A stretch of DNA of 6,569 bases from Caldifarciminota bacterium. Its GTDB lineage: Bacteria; Hydrothermota; E44-bin80. Every line of letters starts with the position of its first letter. Position 1 is the first letter of the stretch. This document shows, piece after piece, positions 1 through 5,460 of the stretch. A program made the position numbers and the translations under genes. The notes under the pieces were generated by a model, which worked only from the letters and a program-made list of their open reading frames with translations, did no database searches and had not been told where the DNA came from. The DNA lies in the NCBI GenBank assembly GCA_023127905.1, contig JAGMEZ010000655.1, positions 1 to 6,569 on the forward strand, read 5' to 3'.

Positions 1-203
1 TCTCCAAAGTCTACATCTATTCGGATCTTATCGTTTTCCTTATAGATATATTCTTTATAGATTTCATCCTCATTAGGATTCAGATGAGTTCTTGTTATCT
101 TAATGGTAGTGGATGTAGAGGCAAATACAGATGCTGATATGTTATTAACAATATCTGTTGATGTTGTAGTACAAAAGATAAGTGAAAAAATTAGCAGTAA
201 CAT
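1..203 (-). CDS. Partial CDS after the minor pilins, possible exported protein (5' end only)
   Basis: The first 67 codons of a gene that continues past the left edge. The ATG at 203 lies 6 bases after a good Shine-Dalgarno (AAGGAG) and 14 bases after the stop of the PilX/GspK-like gene, so it is almost certainly the fifth gene of the same operon. The product starts MLLLIFSLIFC, a short hydrophobic stretch that could be part of a secretion signal. It has no basic residue at the start, and the residues before Cys11 (L-I-F) do not fit a lipobox well because Phe sits at -1. A Ser/Thr-rich stretch follows, then a charged region (around residues 40-67) with several Asp, Glu and Lys. By position (after fimT-pilV-pilW-pilX) a pilY1-type or other pilus-associated surface protein would be expected, but the visible residues do not show this. 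No family is recognised. Confidence 0.7.
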   Translation of the reverse strand, partial: MLLLIFSLIFCTTTSTDIVNNISASVFASTSTTIKITRTHLNPNEDEIYKEYIYKENDKIRIDVDFG

Positions 204-217
204 TTTTAACTCCTTTC

Positions 218-694
218 TTAATACATCGTGTGTCCTGCGCTGCCTGCGGCAGTTAACGGATTTTCATAAGCTGCACCAACGTTTACAACCCTTTCGACAT
301 TTCCGCGTGCGGTTACGCACCTTCCGCCTGTAGTAAAATCAAAGACCTTAAGCCACCTTCCACCTGTACCCCATTGTAATGTTCCATGGGGAAAAGGCAT
401 CGGGGAAATAAGATAAGACCTTTGCGATGTGATATCGAATTTATAAGCAGCGTAAAGTGAATCACTGAAGAAAAGCACATCGTTTGCAGCCATTGCGCCG
501 AGAAGGTCATATTGAGGTATTTTAGAAACGACATCGTTTTTTCCATACTCTGAAGACGCAAGTGCAAGCCTTTGTTTGTTGAAAATAAAGGTAAAGGCAA
601 TATCGCTTGTCGTAAGATAAGCCAGGATACCGATTATAACTGTTAATATTGCCAGTATCCATATAACCGTTATAAGAGCAACTCCTTTTCTCAT
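218..694 (-). CDS. PilX/GspK-like minor pilin
   Basis: A 158-residue protein with a class III (prepilin) leader: M-R-K-G, then VALITVIWILAILTVIIGIL, a hydrophobic helix of about 25 residues. Prepilin peptidase would cut after Gly4. Position +5 of the mature protein is Thr rather than the Glu of most pilins. This is a known trait of GspK/PilX-type subunits, which sit at the very tip and need not contact a subunit above. The length fits PilX (roughly 160-200 residues) better than the much longer GspK. The C-terminal domain has no motif I recognise; it is Gly-rich near the end (GTGG, TTGG) and has a single Cys. The ATG at 694 has AAGGAG upstream and starts 17 bases after the PilW-like stop. The role is inferred from the leader and from fourth place in the minor pilin run; exact orthology to PilX or GspK is uncertain. 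Confidence 0.75.
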   Translation of the reverse strand: MRKGVALITVIWILAILTVIIGILAYLTTSDIAFTFIFNKQRLALASSEYGKNDVVSKIPQYDLLGAMAANDVLFFSDSLYAAYKFDITSQRSYLISPMPFPHGTLQWGTGGRWLKVFDFTTGGRCVTARGNVERVVNVGAAYENPLTAAGSAGHTMY

Positions 695-711
695 AATAAA
701 CTCCTTATTAT

Positions 712-1275
712 TTACCTATTTTTTCTTACAACAGAGATAGTTTGGTTTGATTGAGCAAGTAGCCTTCCGCGTGGGTTTCGAATTTCCGAAGATAGTGTTA
801 CATCAATCAGGGCTACCTCGGGTGTAAAGTAACCCGTACCATCGTTTTCATTTATAATAGGTGGAACAGGGATTACAACACCAGAGTCAGACCAATACGT
901 TAATTGCAATGCTGTAATATTGGAAAGAACATTATTGCCATTAAAAACGAGTGTGCCAGCGATGAGAAGAATAGATCCATTATCAGCTGCTTCTACAATG
1001 CCGTTAAGGTTTCTGTCCATGCTGTAGATGATAGAGTTAGTATTGCCATTATTTATTCCGAAGGCATGAGTTTTTTTAGGGTCCAGCCCGATTTCCCGCA
1101 ATTCCTCTGCTACAAACATTAAAGTTAAACGTGTATCCCTGTCAAGTTTTATCTGGTTTTCCTGCATATCAATATGTCCTCTCTGCATGAGAAACTGGGT
1201 TATGGTAAGACCAAGTATTATTGTGGTAATAACCATAGCAACTAACATTTCGATTAACGTAAGACCTTTTTTCAT
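712..1275 (-). CDS. pilW: PilW/GspJ-like minor pilin
   Basis: A 187-residue prepilin-like protein. The leader is M-K-K-G followed by LTLIEMLVAMVITTIILGL: cleavage after Gly4 leaves Glu at +5, as in standard pilins, then the N-terminal assembly helix. The region after the helix (residues about 40-64, QIKLDRDTRL and VAEELREIGLDP) matches the usual PilW pattern of an amphipathic helix followed by an E-E-[LI]-R-x-[IA]-G-like segment. Residues 87-98 read DRNLNGIVEAAD, an EF-hand-like loop with oxygen side chains at positions 1, 3, 5, 9 and 12; acidic loops of this kind are common in PilW relatives. The ATG directly follows the TAA of the PilV-like gene (TAAATG), and its Shine-Dalgarno lies inside that gene, so the two are probably translationally coupled. 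Such proteins form part of the minor pilin complex that primes pilus or pseudopilus assembly in the inner membrane. Confidence 0.82.
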   Translation of the reverse strand: MKKGLTLIEMLVAMVITTIILGLTITQFLMQRGHIDMQENQIKLDRDTRLTLMFVAEELREIGLDPKKTHAFGINNGNTNSIIYSMDRNLNGIVEAADNGSILLIAGTLVFNGNNVLSNITALQLTYWSDSGVVIPVPPIINENDGTGYFTPEVALIDVTLSSEIRNPRGRLLAQSNQTISVVRKNR

Positions 1276-1734
1276 TTAATCACCCACCTTATAATTTGCC
1301 AAACAGAAATCCGTTATTTCGGTAGTCTGTCTTTCTCCGGAGGTTCCTGTTGCAATAATATGCACAAGGATTTTTGCATCAGTTGCTGATGCTGATATTC
1401 CGACTGTGTTGTCAAATACGACTTTAGCAAATAAATTTGATGAAGATATATATGTCCTTATTGTATCATTTGGGATAATTAAGCCAGTTTCAACGTCAGT
1501 CCATAGAGAATCAAATATGGTCGGTCCATTAGCTGTTGGTGGTTCTCTGACCCAGTTTTGAATGTCTTCAATTGTTGATTCGGTAAGGACATGGATTTTT
1601 GCCCTTGATTGATTTACCCTGAGGTACATATAATTGAGAGAAGAAAAAGCTGCCATTGAAAGAACCCCAAAGGCAAAGATAACAATTGCAACTATGACCT
1701 CTACCAGAGTGAAACCATCTTTTTTAATTGACAT
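1276..1734 (-). CDS. pilV: PilV/GspI-like minor pilin
   Basis: A 152-residue protein with the leader M-S-I-K-K-D-G and then FTLVEVIVAIVIFAFGVLSM. Processing after Gly7 gives an N-terminal Phe and Glu at +5, the standard type IV prepilin pattern. The FTLVEV-IVAIVIF-FGVL pattern is typical of PilV/GspI. The middle region (RAKIHVLTESTIEDIQNWV) continues as an amphipathic helix as in other PilV proteins, and the rest should form the globular pilin domain. There is one Cys near the C-terminus (FCLANY). The start overlaps the end of the FimT/GspH-like gene by 11 bases, and GAGAGGTGA lies upstream of the ATG, within the preceding gene. The product is expected in the inner membrane and then in the pilus-tip complex with the other three prepilins here. 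PilV versus GspI cannot be settled without the assembly ATPase and secretin genes, which are outside the window. Confidence 0.8.
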   Translation of the reverse strand: MSIKKDGFTLVEVIVAIVIFAFGVLSMAAFSSLNYMYLRVNQSRAKIHVLTESTIEDIQNWVREPPTANGPTIFDSLWTDVETGLIIPNDTIRTYISSSNLFAKVVFDNTVGISASATDAKILVHIIATGTSGERQTTEITDFCLANYKVGD

Positions 1735-2170
1735 TTACTTTCACCTCTCCTATCTGTGGAATGAGGGTAAACAAGAAACTCTCATTCCGATTATTTTTGA
1801 TTGAGAATGATAGGCTACCTGCAGGGTTGCTATCGGCTTTTCCGTTTCTGTAGAACTCGAATGCAACAGATAAACCGGCGTTTGAAAAATCACAATTGTT
1901 AGGGAGAGTTTTAATTATTGTTGCTGGACTCCCAATCGGACCTATGAATAAATTATTTGTTCCTCCCTGAAAAAGAATCTGCCATCCGGTTGTACCAGAG
2001 GCAACATTGGATTTCACAAGGAGGACAGAATTCATTATCAGAGCCTTTCCATTACTCAAACCTCTCCGCGAATTCATTGCGCGAAAGGATGGAATTGCTA
2101 TTGCTGTAATAATACCCATCACGACAATTATAATCATTAATTCAATTAATGTAAATCCTCTTCTTTTCAT
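1724..2170 (-). CDS. fimT: FimT/FimU/GspH-like minor pilin, first gene of the pilin operon
   Basis: A 148-residue prepilin from the ATG at 2170: M-K-R-R-G, then FTLIELMIIIVVMGIITAIAIPSF. Cleavage after Gly5 leaves Phe1 and Glu5 of the mature pilin. The segment ending A-I-A-I-P-S-F matches FimT/GspH-type pilins, including the Pro after the helix. The frame stays open upstream to an ATG at 2212, but that would add 14 residues (MYKFMYLNIYNGDN) before the leader. The inner start has GGAG 7 bases upstream, so 2170 is preferred. The soluble part has one Cys (NNCDFSN) and a Ser/Asn-rich end (SFSIKNNRNE). It overlaps the PilV-like gene by 11 bases. It is first in the run and would be transcribed from the consensus promoter at 2436-2464 through a long leader. 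The GspH/FimT family is clear; the exact symbol is a best match by operon order. Confidence 0.8.
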   Translation of the reverse strand: MKRRGFTLIELMIIIVVMGIITAIAIPSFRAMNSRRGLSNGKALIMNSVLLVKSNVASGTTGWQILFQGGTNNLFIGPIGSPATIIKTLPNNCDFSNAGLSVAFEFYRNGKADSNPAGSLSFSIKNNRNESFLFTLIPQIGEVKVNVN

Positions 2171-2352
2171 GTTATCTCCATTATATATGTTTAAATACAT
2201 AAATTTATACATGCATATTCTATGCCGTCGTTTCTGATATATTTAAGATTGTAATTTATAGAGACTTAACGATTTTTTGAGAAATAACTTTAATGAGATT
2301 ATTTGCATTTTGAGAGACTTTTCGCACTTTGCAAACATAATTTAAATTGACT

Positions 2353-2371
2353 AAAAAGCATTTTTTATGCC
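2353..2371 (-). terminator. Weak hairpin with U-run in the leader (possible attenuator)
   Basis: On the minus strand GGCAT, a 5-base A loop, ATGCT and then a run of U (GGCATAAAAAATGCTTTTT). The stem is four Watson-Crick pairs plus a G-U pair and the run of U is directly adjacent. This is the layout of an intrinsic terminator, but the stem is short and only half GC, so it would be inefficient on its own. It lies about 60-75 nt into the transcript from the consensus promoter and upstream of all the pilin genes. Confidence 0.3.
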
Positions 2372-2412
2372 AGAAAATAGAACATTTGTGTTTTTTCGAT
2401 ATTTTCTTTATC

Positions 2413-2421
2413 TCACCTCCT
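2413..2421 (-). promoter_or_regulatory. Orphan strong Shine-Dalgarno in the leader
   Basis: The minus strand reads AGGAGGTGA, a 9-base match to the 16S rRNA 3' end, about 8 nt after the predicted transcription start. No ATG, GTG or TTG lies at a workable distance. The only stop-free frame downstream begins at an ATA (2411-2409), 4 bases after AGGAGG, and stays open for 51 codons to a TAA at 2258-2256. This may be a ribosome-binding element of a leader peptide with a rare start codon, a ribosome standby site, or chance. Confidence 0.4.
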
Positions 2422-2435
2422 CAATTTTCTTTGAC

Positions 2436-2464
2436 ATTATATCAGGAAAATAAGGGTTTGTCAA
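2436..2464 (-). promoter_or_regulatory. Perfect consensus sigma-70 promoter for the minor pilin operon
   Basis: Read on the minus strand: TTGACA (2464-2459), a spacer of exactly 17 bases, then TATAAT (2441-2436). Both hexamers match the consensus at every position. Transcription should start near 2429 and run left to the FimT/GspH-like gene, giving a leader of about 259 nt. A perfect promoter usually means constitutively strong firing, or control by a repressor or within the leader. Confidence 0.85.
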
Positions 2465-2531
2465 GAAATTTTGGTGAAGACACAAAACAAACGCTTCCGT
2501 ATAGCAAAGAACTATCTCTGGCTGATTTTTA

Positions 2532-2560
2532 TTGACACATAGCTAAAAATAGGATATAGT
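2532..2560 (+). promoter_or_regulatory. Near-consensus sigma-70 promoter for the solenoid-HEAT gene
   Basis: TTGACA (2532-2537), a 17-base spacer, then TATAGT (2555-2560); only one position departs from consensus. The predicted start near 2567 leaves a short leader of about 19 nt containing the Shine-Dalgarno AGGA (2574-2577), 8 bases before the ATG at 2586. An AT-rich stretch directly upstream of the -35 box could help polymerase binding. Confidence 0.8.
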
Positions 2561-2585
2561 AAATATATAGATTAGGAATCAGATT

Positions 2586-5420
2586 ATGAAACAAACATTA
2601 GTCACAAATTTAATTCTTACTCTTACTTTCCTTATTTCGAGCATTATTTCCGTTACTGCAGAAGGAATAGGAGAGAAGGAGATGGAGTTTTTAAAGAACG
2701 TTTTAGAAAGTTATAATCTGACCCCTGATGAGCTAAAATTTGATAGGAAATGGGTAACAGATGATACATTCAGGTTGAAAGTAGTTACAAGATTGATGGA
2801 TAATCCACTTGATGTTCCTTATTTTCTGGAACAGGAGGGAGCCTTCTTAGATTCAGTTGATTGTAATAGTATCTCAAAACTCCTTGTTCATATATCCAAT
2901 CTCATTGATGCCCCTTTTGAAATGAAAAGTATAGAAGGGAAATTCAAAAAAGAGAGCGTGAAATTTAACTCGAGAAAGATACCAGAGGATTTGAATAATG
3001 CAATCTCGGTTGTTCTATCTTCTTTCAAATCAGCAGAACCATACTTAAAAAAATCGTACTCAGCACTTACAGAGGAAGAGAAGGAGATGATACTGGTTAA
3101 TGCCCCTGTTATCTGGAGCGATGAGGACGATTCGCTTGAAGCCGACAGTCTTCGAGGAACACTTTATAGGGAATTTAATCTGCCGTGTGATATGAGGAAA
3201 CTTGAATCTGATACGCTTCTACTTCGCTATATTAAAAAAATTGATAGAGTTGCGCTTCTTATGTCATCGTTGATTGTGCAAAAAGGCGTTGAAGAGATTA
3301 TTGCAATACTTGGAAATATTGATGTTAAAGACATTGGAGAGGGTGTACTTTTAGATACATTTACAGAATGGGGAAGGATTAGTGTAGGAGGATATGGCTG
3401 GAATATTTACAATGATGATTATGTATTGATTATAGATTTTGGAGGCGATGACCAATATTCAGGGCGGTATGCATCTGGTATTGGAATACTGAGCAACCCC
3501 TTCTCAGTTCTGATAGATCTCTCAGGTGATGATATCTATTCTTCCCGAAAGGTATGTAATGCAGGAAGTGGGGTCTTTGGTTGTGGAATACTTGTTGATC
3601 TAAAAGGAAGTGATGTCTACCGTGGCTATCACAACTCTATTGGTGCAGGGCTCTTTGGAACGGGGATTGTCATTGATATGGCAGGGAATGACCTCTATGA
3701 AGCGGGATATTTCAGTGAAGGTGCGGGTTTTGTTGGCGCGGGAATTCTCTATGATTGTAAAGGTGATGATTTATTCAGGGGTTTTAGCTGGACTCAGGGT
3801 TTCGGTTCAATATTTGGCTATGGGCTTTTATTAAGTAAAGGTGGAGATGATATTTATGCAGCAGGTAGCAGGTATATTCACCATCCTCTTCGTCCTCATG
3901 ATTACCGTTCATTTTCCCAGGGTTTTGGAATGGGGTTCAGACCCGATGCTGGTGGTGGGATAGGATTCTTGTACGACACTAAAGGAAACGATTTTTATAA
4001 CGCAGAGGTCTATACGCAGGGAACAAGTTACTGGTATTCTCTTGGGATGCTCCTTGATAGAGAAGGAAATGACTACTATAATGCTTGTCAGTACTCACAG
4101 GGAGCAGGTATTCATCTTTCCGTTGGAATTCTTCTCGATGAGGGTGGAAACGACCATTATTTCTCCCGATACGGTCCGTCGCAGGGGGAAGGACATGATC
4201 TTGCAGTTGGTATTCTGATCGACAGAAAAGGTGATGATTCGTATGTGACGAGTGGGGGACAGGGGGTAGCTCTTATGAATTCCTGTGGTATTTTTATTGA
4301 CTGTGAAGGTAATGATTTGTATGCGACGACTGAAAAGTTGGGACAGGGAAGTGTAAAGCCTTCAAGGAGTTCTGGGGGGATTGGTGTTTTTATAGATATT
4401 GGTGGGAGGGATACATATCCAAAATTAAAAGCAGGAGAAGATGAATCAATCTGGTCAGATGGAGAGTATGGTATTGGGATAGATGTGGAGAGTGGGATAA
4501 AACCCGAAAAGGAAGAATTTGCACAGAGGGATACCCTGGAAGGTGGAGCACTTGTTGATAAGGTTTTTGTAGCTGCTTCCTTATGGGAGGTTGCTGAGAA
4601 TAAAAATAGGGTGAGAAATGCACGTGAGCGATTGAAATATATGGGAATGGAGGCAATTAATTATATAATTGGAAATAAAATGGAGACAAAATCAGGTCTC
4701 CAACTCAGGGCAATGGAGGAACTCGCAAAAGCTCATCCTGATTCTATTGAGCCTTTTCTTATAAAGCTAATCAAAGATGAAAGCAAGCGAAAAAGAGGAA
4801 ATGCTATCTGGCTCCTTGGAAAGATAAAATCTGAAGAAAGTGTTAATCCTCTTATTACAGCGTTGAGTGAGAAACGAAACTGGAAATTACGAAATAAAAT
4901 TATCAATGCACTTGGTCAGATTAAAAACCCTTCAGCAACAAGTGTTATTATTCCTTACATGAATGATAAGAAGGAGAGGGTAAGGATTACATCGGCACGT
5001 GCACTTGGTAGTATAGAGGATATGAGTTCGATATCTGCGTTGATCGAATTGCTTTCAGATCCCTTCTTTACGGTTCGGCTTGCCTGTGAGAACAGCATCG
5101 TTGCTTTAGGTGATTCCGCAGTAAAGCCACTATTAAATACGCTTGATGGAATGATTAATAAGAGAATTTCTTTTCATATTATTTCTGCTCTCGGAAGAAT
5201 AGCCCAAGAACAGGATTCCATCATTCAGAGAAATTCTAGATTAGAGATTAAAAAGACTCTTTTACCGTATCTTGATGAAGAAGAGAGATGTTTACGTGCA
5301 CAGGCAGTAAAAGCGCTCAGTTTATTTCACGATAGTGACATAGATAAGCTTCTCATGGAAAAGAAATCATATGAAACAGATCCTTTTGTCATAGGTATTT
5401 ACAGGAAATACGTAGAATAA
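2586..5420 (+). CDS. Exported solenoid-repeat/HEAT-repeat protein of unknown function
   Basis: A 944-residue protein. Residues 1-25 form a Sec signal peptide (one Lys, a hydrophobic core LILTLTFLISSII, cleavage expected after V-T-A at 25), so it acts in or beyond the periplasm. Residues 26 to about 265 are mostly charged and probably helical; no family is recognised. Residues 281-613 hold 12 repeats of about 27 residues centred on [IL]-[IVL]-D-x2-G-[DN]-D-x-[YF], with Q-G-x-G or G-A-G between them and a G-[IV]-x-[IVL]-D return, strongly suggesting a beta-solenoid. One gap between repeats is about 20 residues longer and holds a His cluster (H432, H433, H438). Residues about 706-935 form some seven HEAT/PBS-lyase-like helical repeats (e.g. 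RGNAIWLLGKI, RITSARALGSI, RAQAVKALSLF). There is no transmembrane segment after the signal and no catalytic motif I can name. The start has AGGA 8 bases upstream and a near-consensus promoter. A sensor kinase follows 40 bases on. A scaffold or ligand/calcium-binding envelope protein is the most natural guess, but the function is unknown. Confidence 0.9.
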   Translation: MKQTLVTNLILTLTFLISSIISVTAEGIGEKEMEFLKNVLESYNLTPDELKFDRKWVTDDTFRLKVVTRLMDNPLDVPYFLEQEGAFLDSVDCNSISKLLVHISNLIDAPFEMKSIEGKFKKESVKFNSRKIPEDLNNAISVVLSSFKSAEPYLKKSYSALTEEEKEMILVNAPVIWSDEDDSLEADSLRGTLYREFNLPCDMRKLESDTLLLRYIKKIDRVALLMSSLIVQKGVEEIIAILGNIDVKDIGEGVLLDTFTEWGRISVGGYGWNIYNDDYVLIIDFGGDDQYSGRYASGIGILSNPFSVLIDLSGDDIYSSRKVCNAGSGVFGCGILVDLKGSDVYRGYHNSIGAGLFGTGIVIDMAGNDLYEAGYFSEGAGFVGAGILYDCKGDDLFRGFSWTQGFGSIFGYGLLLSKGGDDIYAAGSRYIHHPLRPHDYRSFSQGFGMGFRPDAGGGIGFLYDTKGNDFYNAEVYTQGTSYWYSLGMLLDREGNDYYNACQYSQGAGIHLSVGILLDEGGNDHYFSRYGPSQGEGHDLAVGILIDRKGDDSYVTSGGQGVALMNSCGIFIDCEGNDLYATTEKLGQGSVKPSRSSGGIGVFIDIGGRDTYPKLKAGEDESIWSDGEYGIGIDVESGIKPEKEEFAQRDTLEGGALVDKVFVAASLWEVAENKNRVRNARERLKYMGMEAINYIIGNKMETKSGLQLRAMEELAKAHPDSIEPFLIKLIKDESKRKRGNAIWLLGKIKSEESVNPLITALSEKRNWKLRNKIINALGQIKNPSATSVIIPYMNDKKERVRITSARALGSIEDMSSISALIELLSDPFFTVRLACENSIVALGDSAVKPLLNTLDGMINKRISFHIISALGRIAQEQDSIIQRNSRLEIKKTLLPYLDEEERCLRAQAVKALSLFHDSDIDKLLMEKKSYETDPFVIGIYRKYVE
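3426..4424 (+). repeat. Twelve protein-level solenoid repeats, about 27 residues each
   Basis: In-frame coding repeats in the solenoid-HEAT gene (residues 281-613). The first motif Asp falls at residues 284, 311, 338, 364, 390, 464, 491, 518, 546, 572 and 604; the copy at 417 has Ser instead. Spacing is 26-28 residues except 47 (417 to 464) and 32 (572 to 604). The G-[DN]-D-x-Y core is kept in nearly all copies; exceptions are Ser342 and Arg608 in place of [DN] and Phe397 in place of Tyr. The DNA copies have diverged at third positions, so this is an old protein repeat and not a recent tandem duplication. Confidence 0.88.
4701..5390 (+). repeat. C-terminal HEAT-repeat array (about seven units)
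   Basis: Residues about 706-935 of the solenoid-HEAT protein fall into paired-helix units of roughly 30 residues, beginning near residues 706, 737, 768, 798, 829, 860 and 902. Several show the HEAT/PBS-lyase pattern of a basic residue, Ala-rich helix, then A-L-G-x-I, followed by a second helix of the A-[VI]-x-[PA]-L-I-x-L-L type (e.g. ARALGSIEDMSSISALIELL). Such arrays usually mediate protein binding. A partial extra unit may precede them at about residues 678-700. Confidence 0.8.
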
Positions 5421-5460
5421 GTCGGGTTAATACAAAGCCCAAAATCCGAATGATGAATAA

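Larger units (their letters stand above)
2171..2585. other. Divergent intergenic region with long pilin-operon leader
   Basis: 415 bases without a conventional gene, very AT-rich, separating the leftward pilin operon from the rightward solenoid-HEAT gene. It contains two strong outward-facing sigma-70 promoters (listed separately), whose -35 boxes are 67 bases apart. Within the leftward leader are an orphan Shine-Dalgarno sequence and a weak hairpin. An AGAGACTT octamer occurs twice (2260-2267 and 2313-2320), 53 bases apart. A short imperfect dyad (ATAG, 7 bases, CTAT, around 2501-2515) lies between the promoters and might be an operator, but its arms are too short to support a call. I recognise no riboswitch, tRNA or known small RNA. 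Confidence 0.7.

Noticed and set aside
103..333. Open frame on the plus strand over the left-edge gene and PilX-like gene
   Set aside because: It is antisense to two genes with good ribosome sites and operon spacing. The product has no recognisable feature.
2171..2212. Extension of the FimT/GspH-like protein to the ATG at 2212
   Set aside because: It would add 14 residues before a normal-length prepilin leader. The ATG at 2170 has GGAG at the right distance and gives the expected short basic leader.
2260..2320. Repeated AGAGACTT octamer as a regulator binding site
   Set aside because: There are only two copies, 53 bases apart, in AT-rich DNA with no dyad symmetry; chance is a sufficient explanation.
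2347..2535. A 62-codon open frame on the plus strand in the divergent region
   Set aside because: It crosses the leftward consensus promoter and the rightward -35 box, lacks a clear Shine-Dalgarno, and its Phe/Lys-rich product has no recognisable feature.
3426..4424. Classification of the solenoid as RTX nonapeptide repeats
   Set aside because: The Gly-Asp cores look similar, but the period is 26-28 residues and not 9, and the consensus has a fixed upstream Asp and downstream Tyr that RTX repeats lack.
4390..4656. Open frame on the minus strand inside the solenoid-HEAT gene
   Set aside because: It is antisense to the 944-residue gene, has a low-complexity His/Leu/Pro-rich product and no ribosome site of note.
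5421..5460. Terminator between the solenoid-HEAT gene and the kinase
   Set aside because: GGGTT...AGCCC can form only about three pairs and no run of T follows, so no intrinsic terminator is supported.
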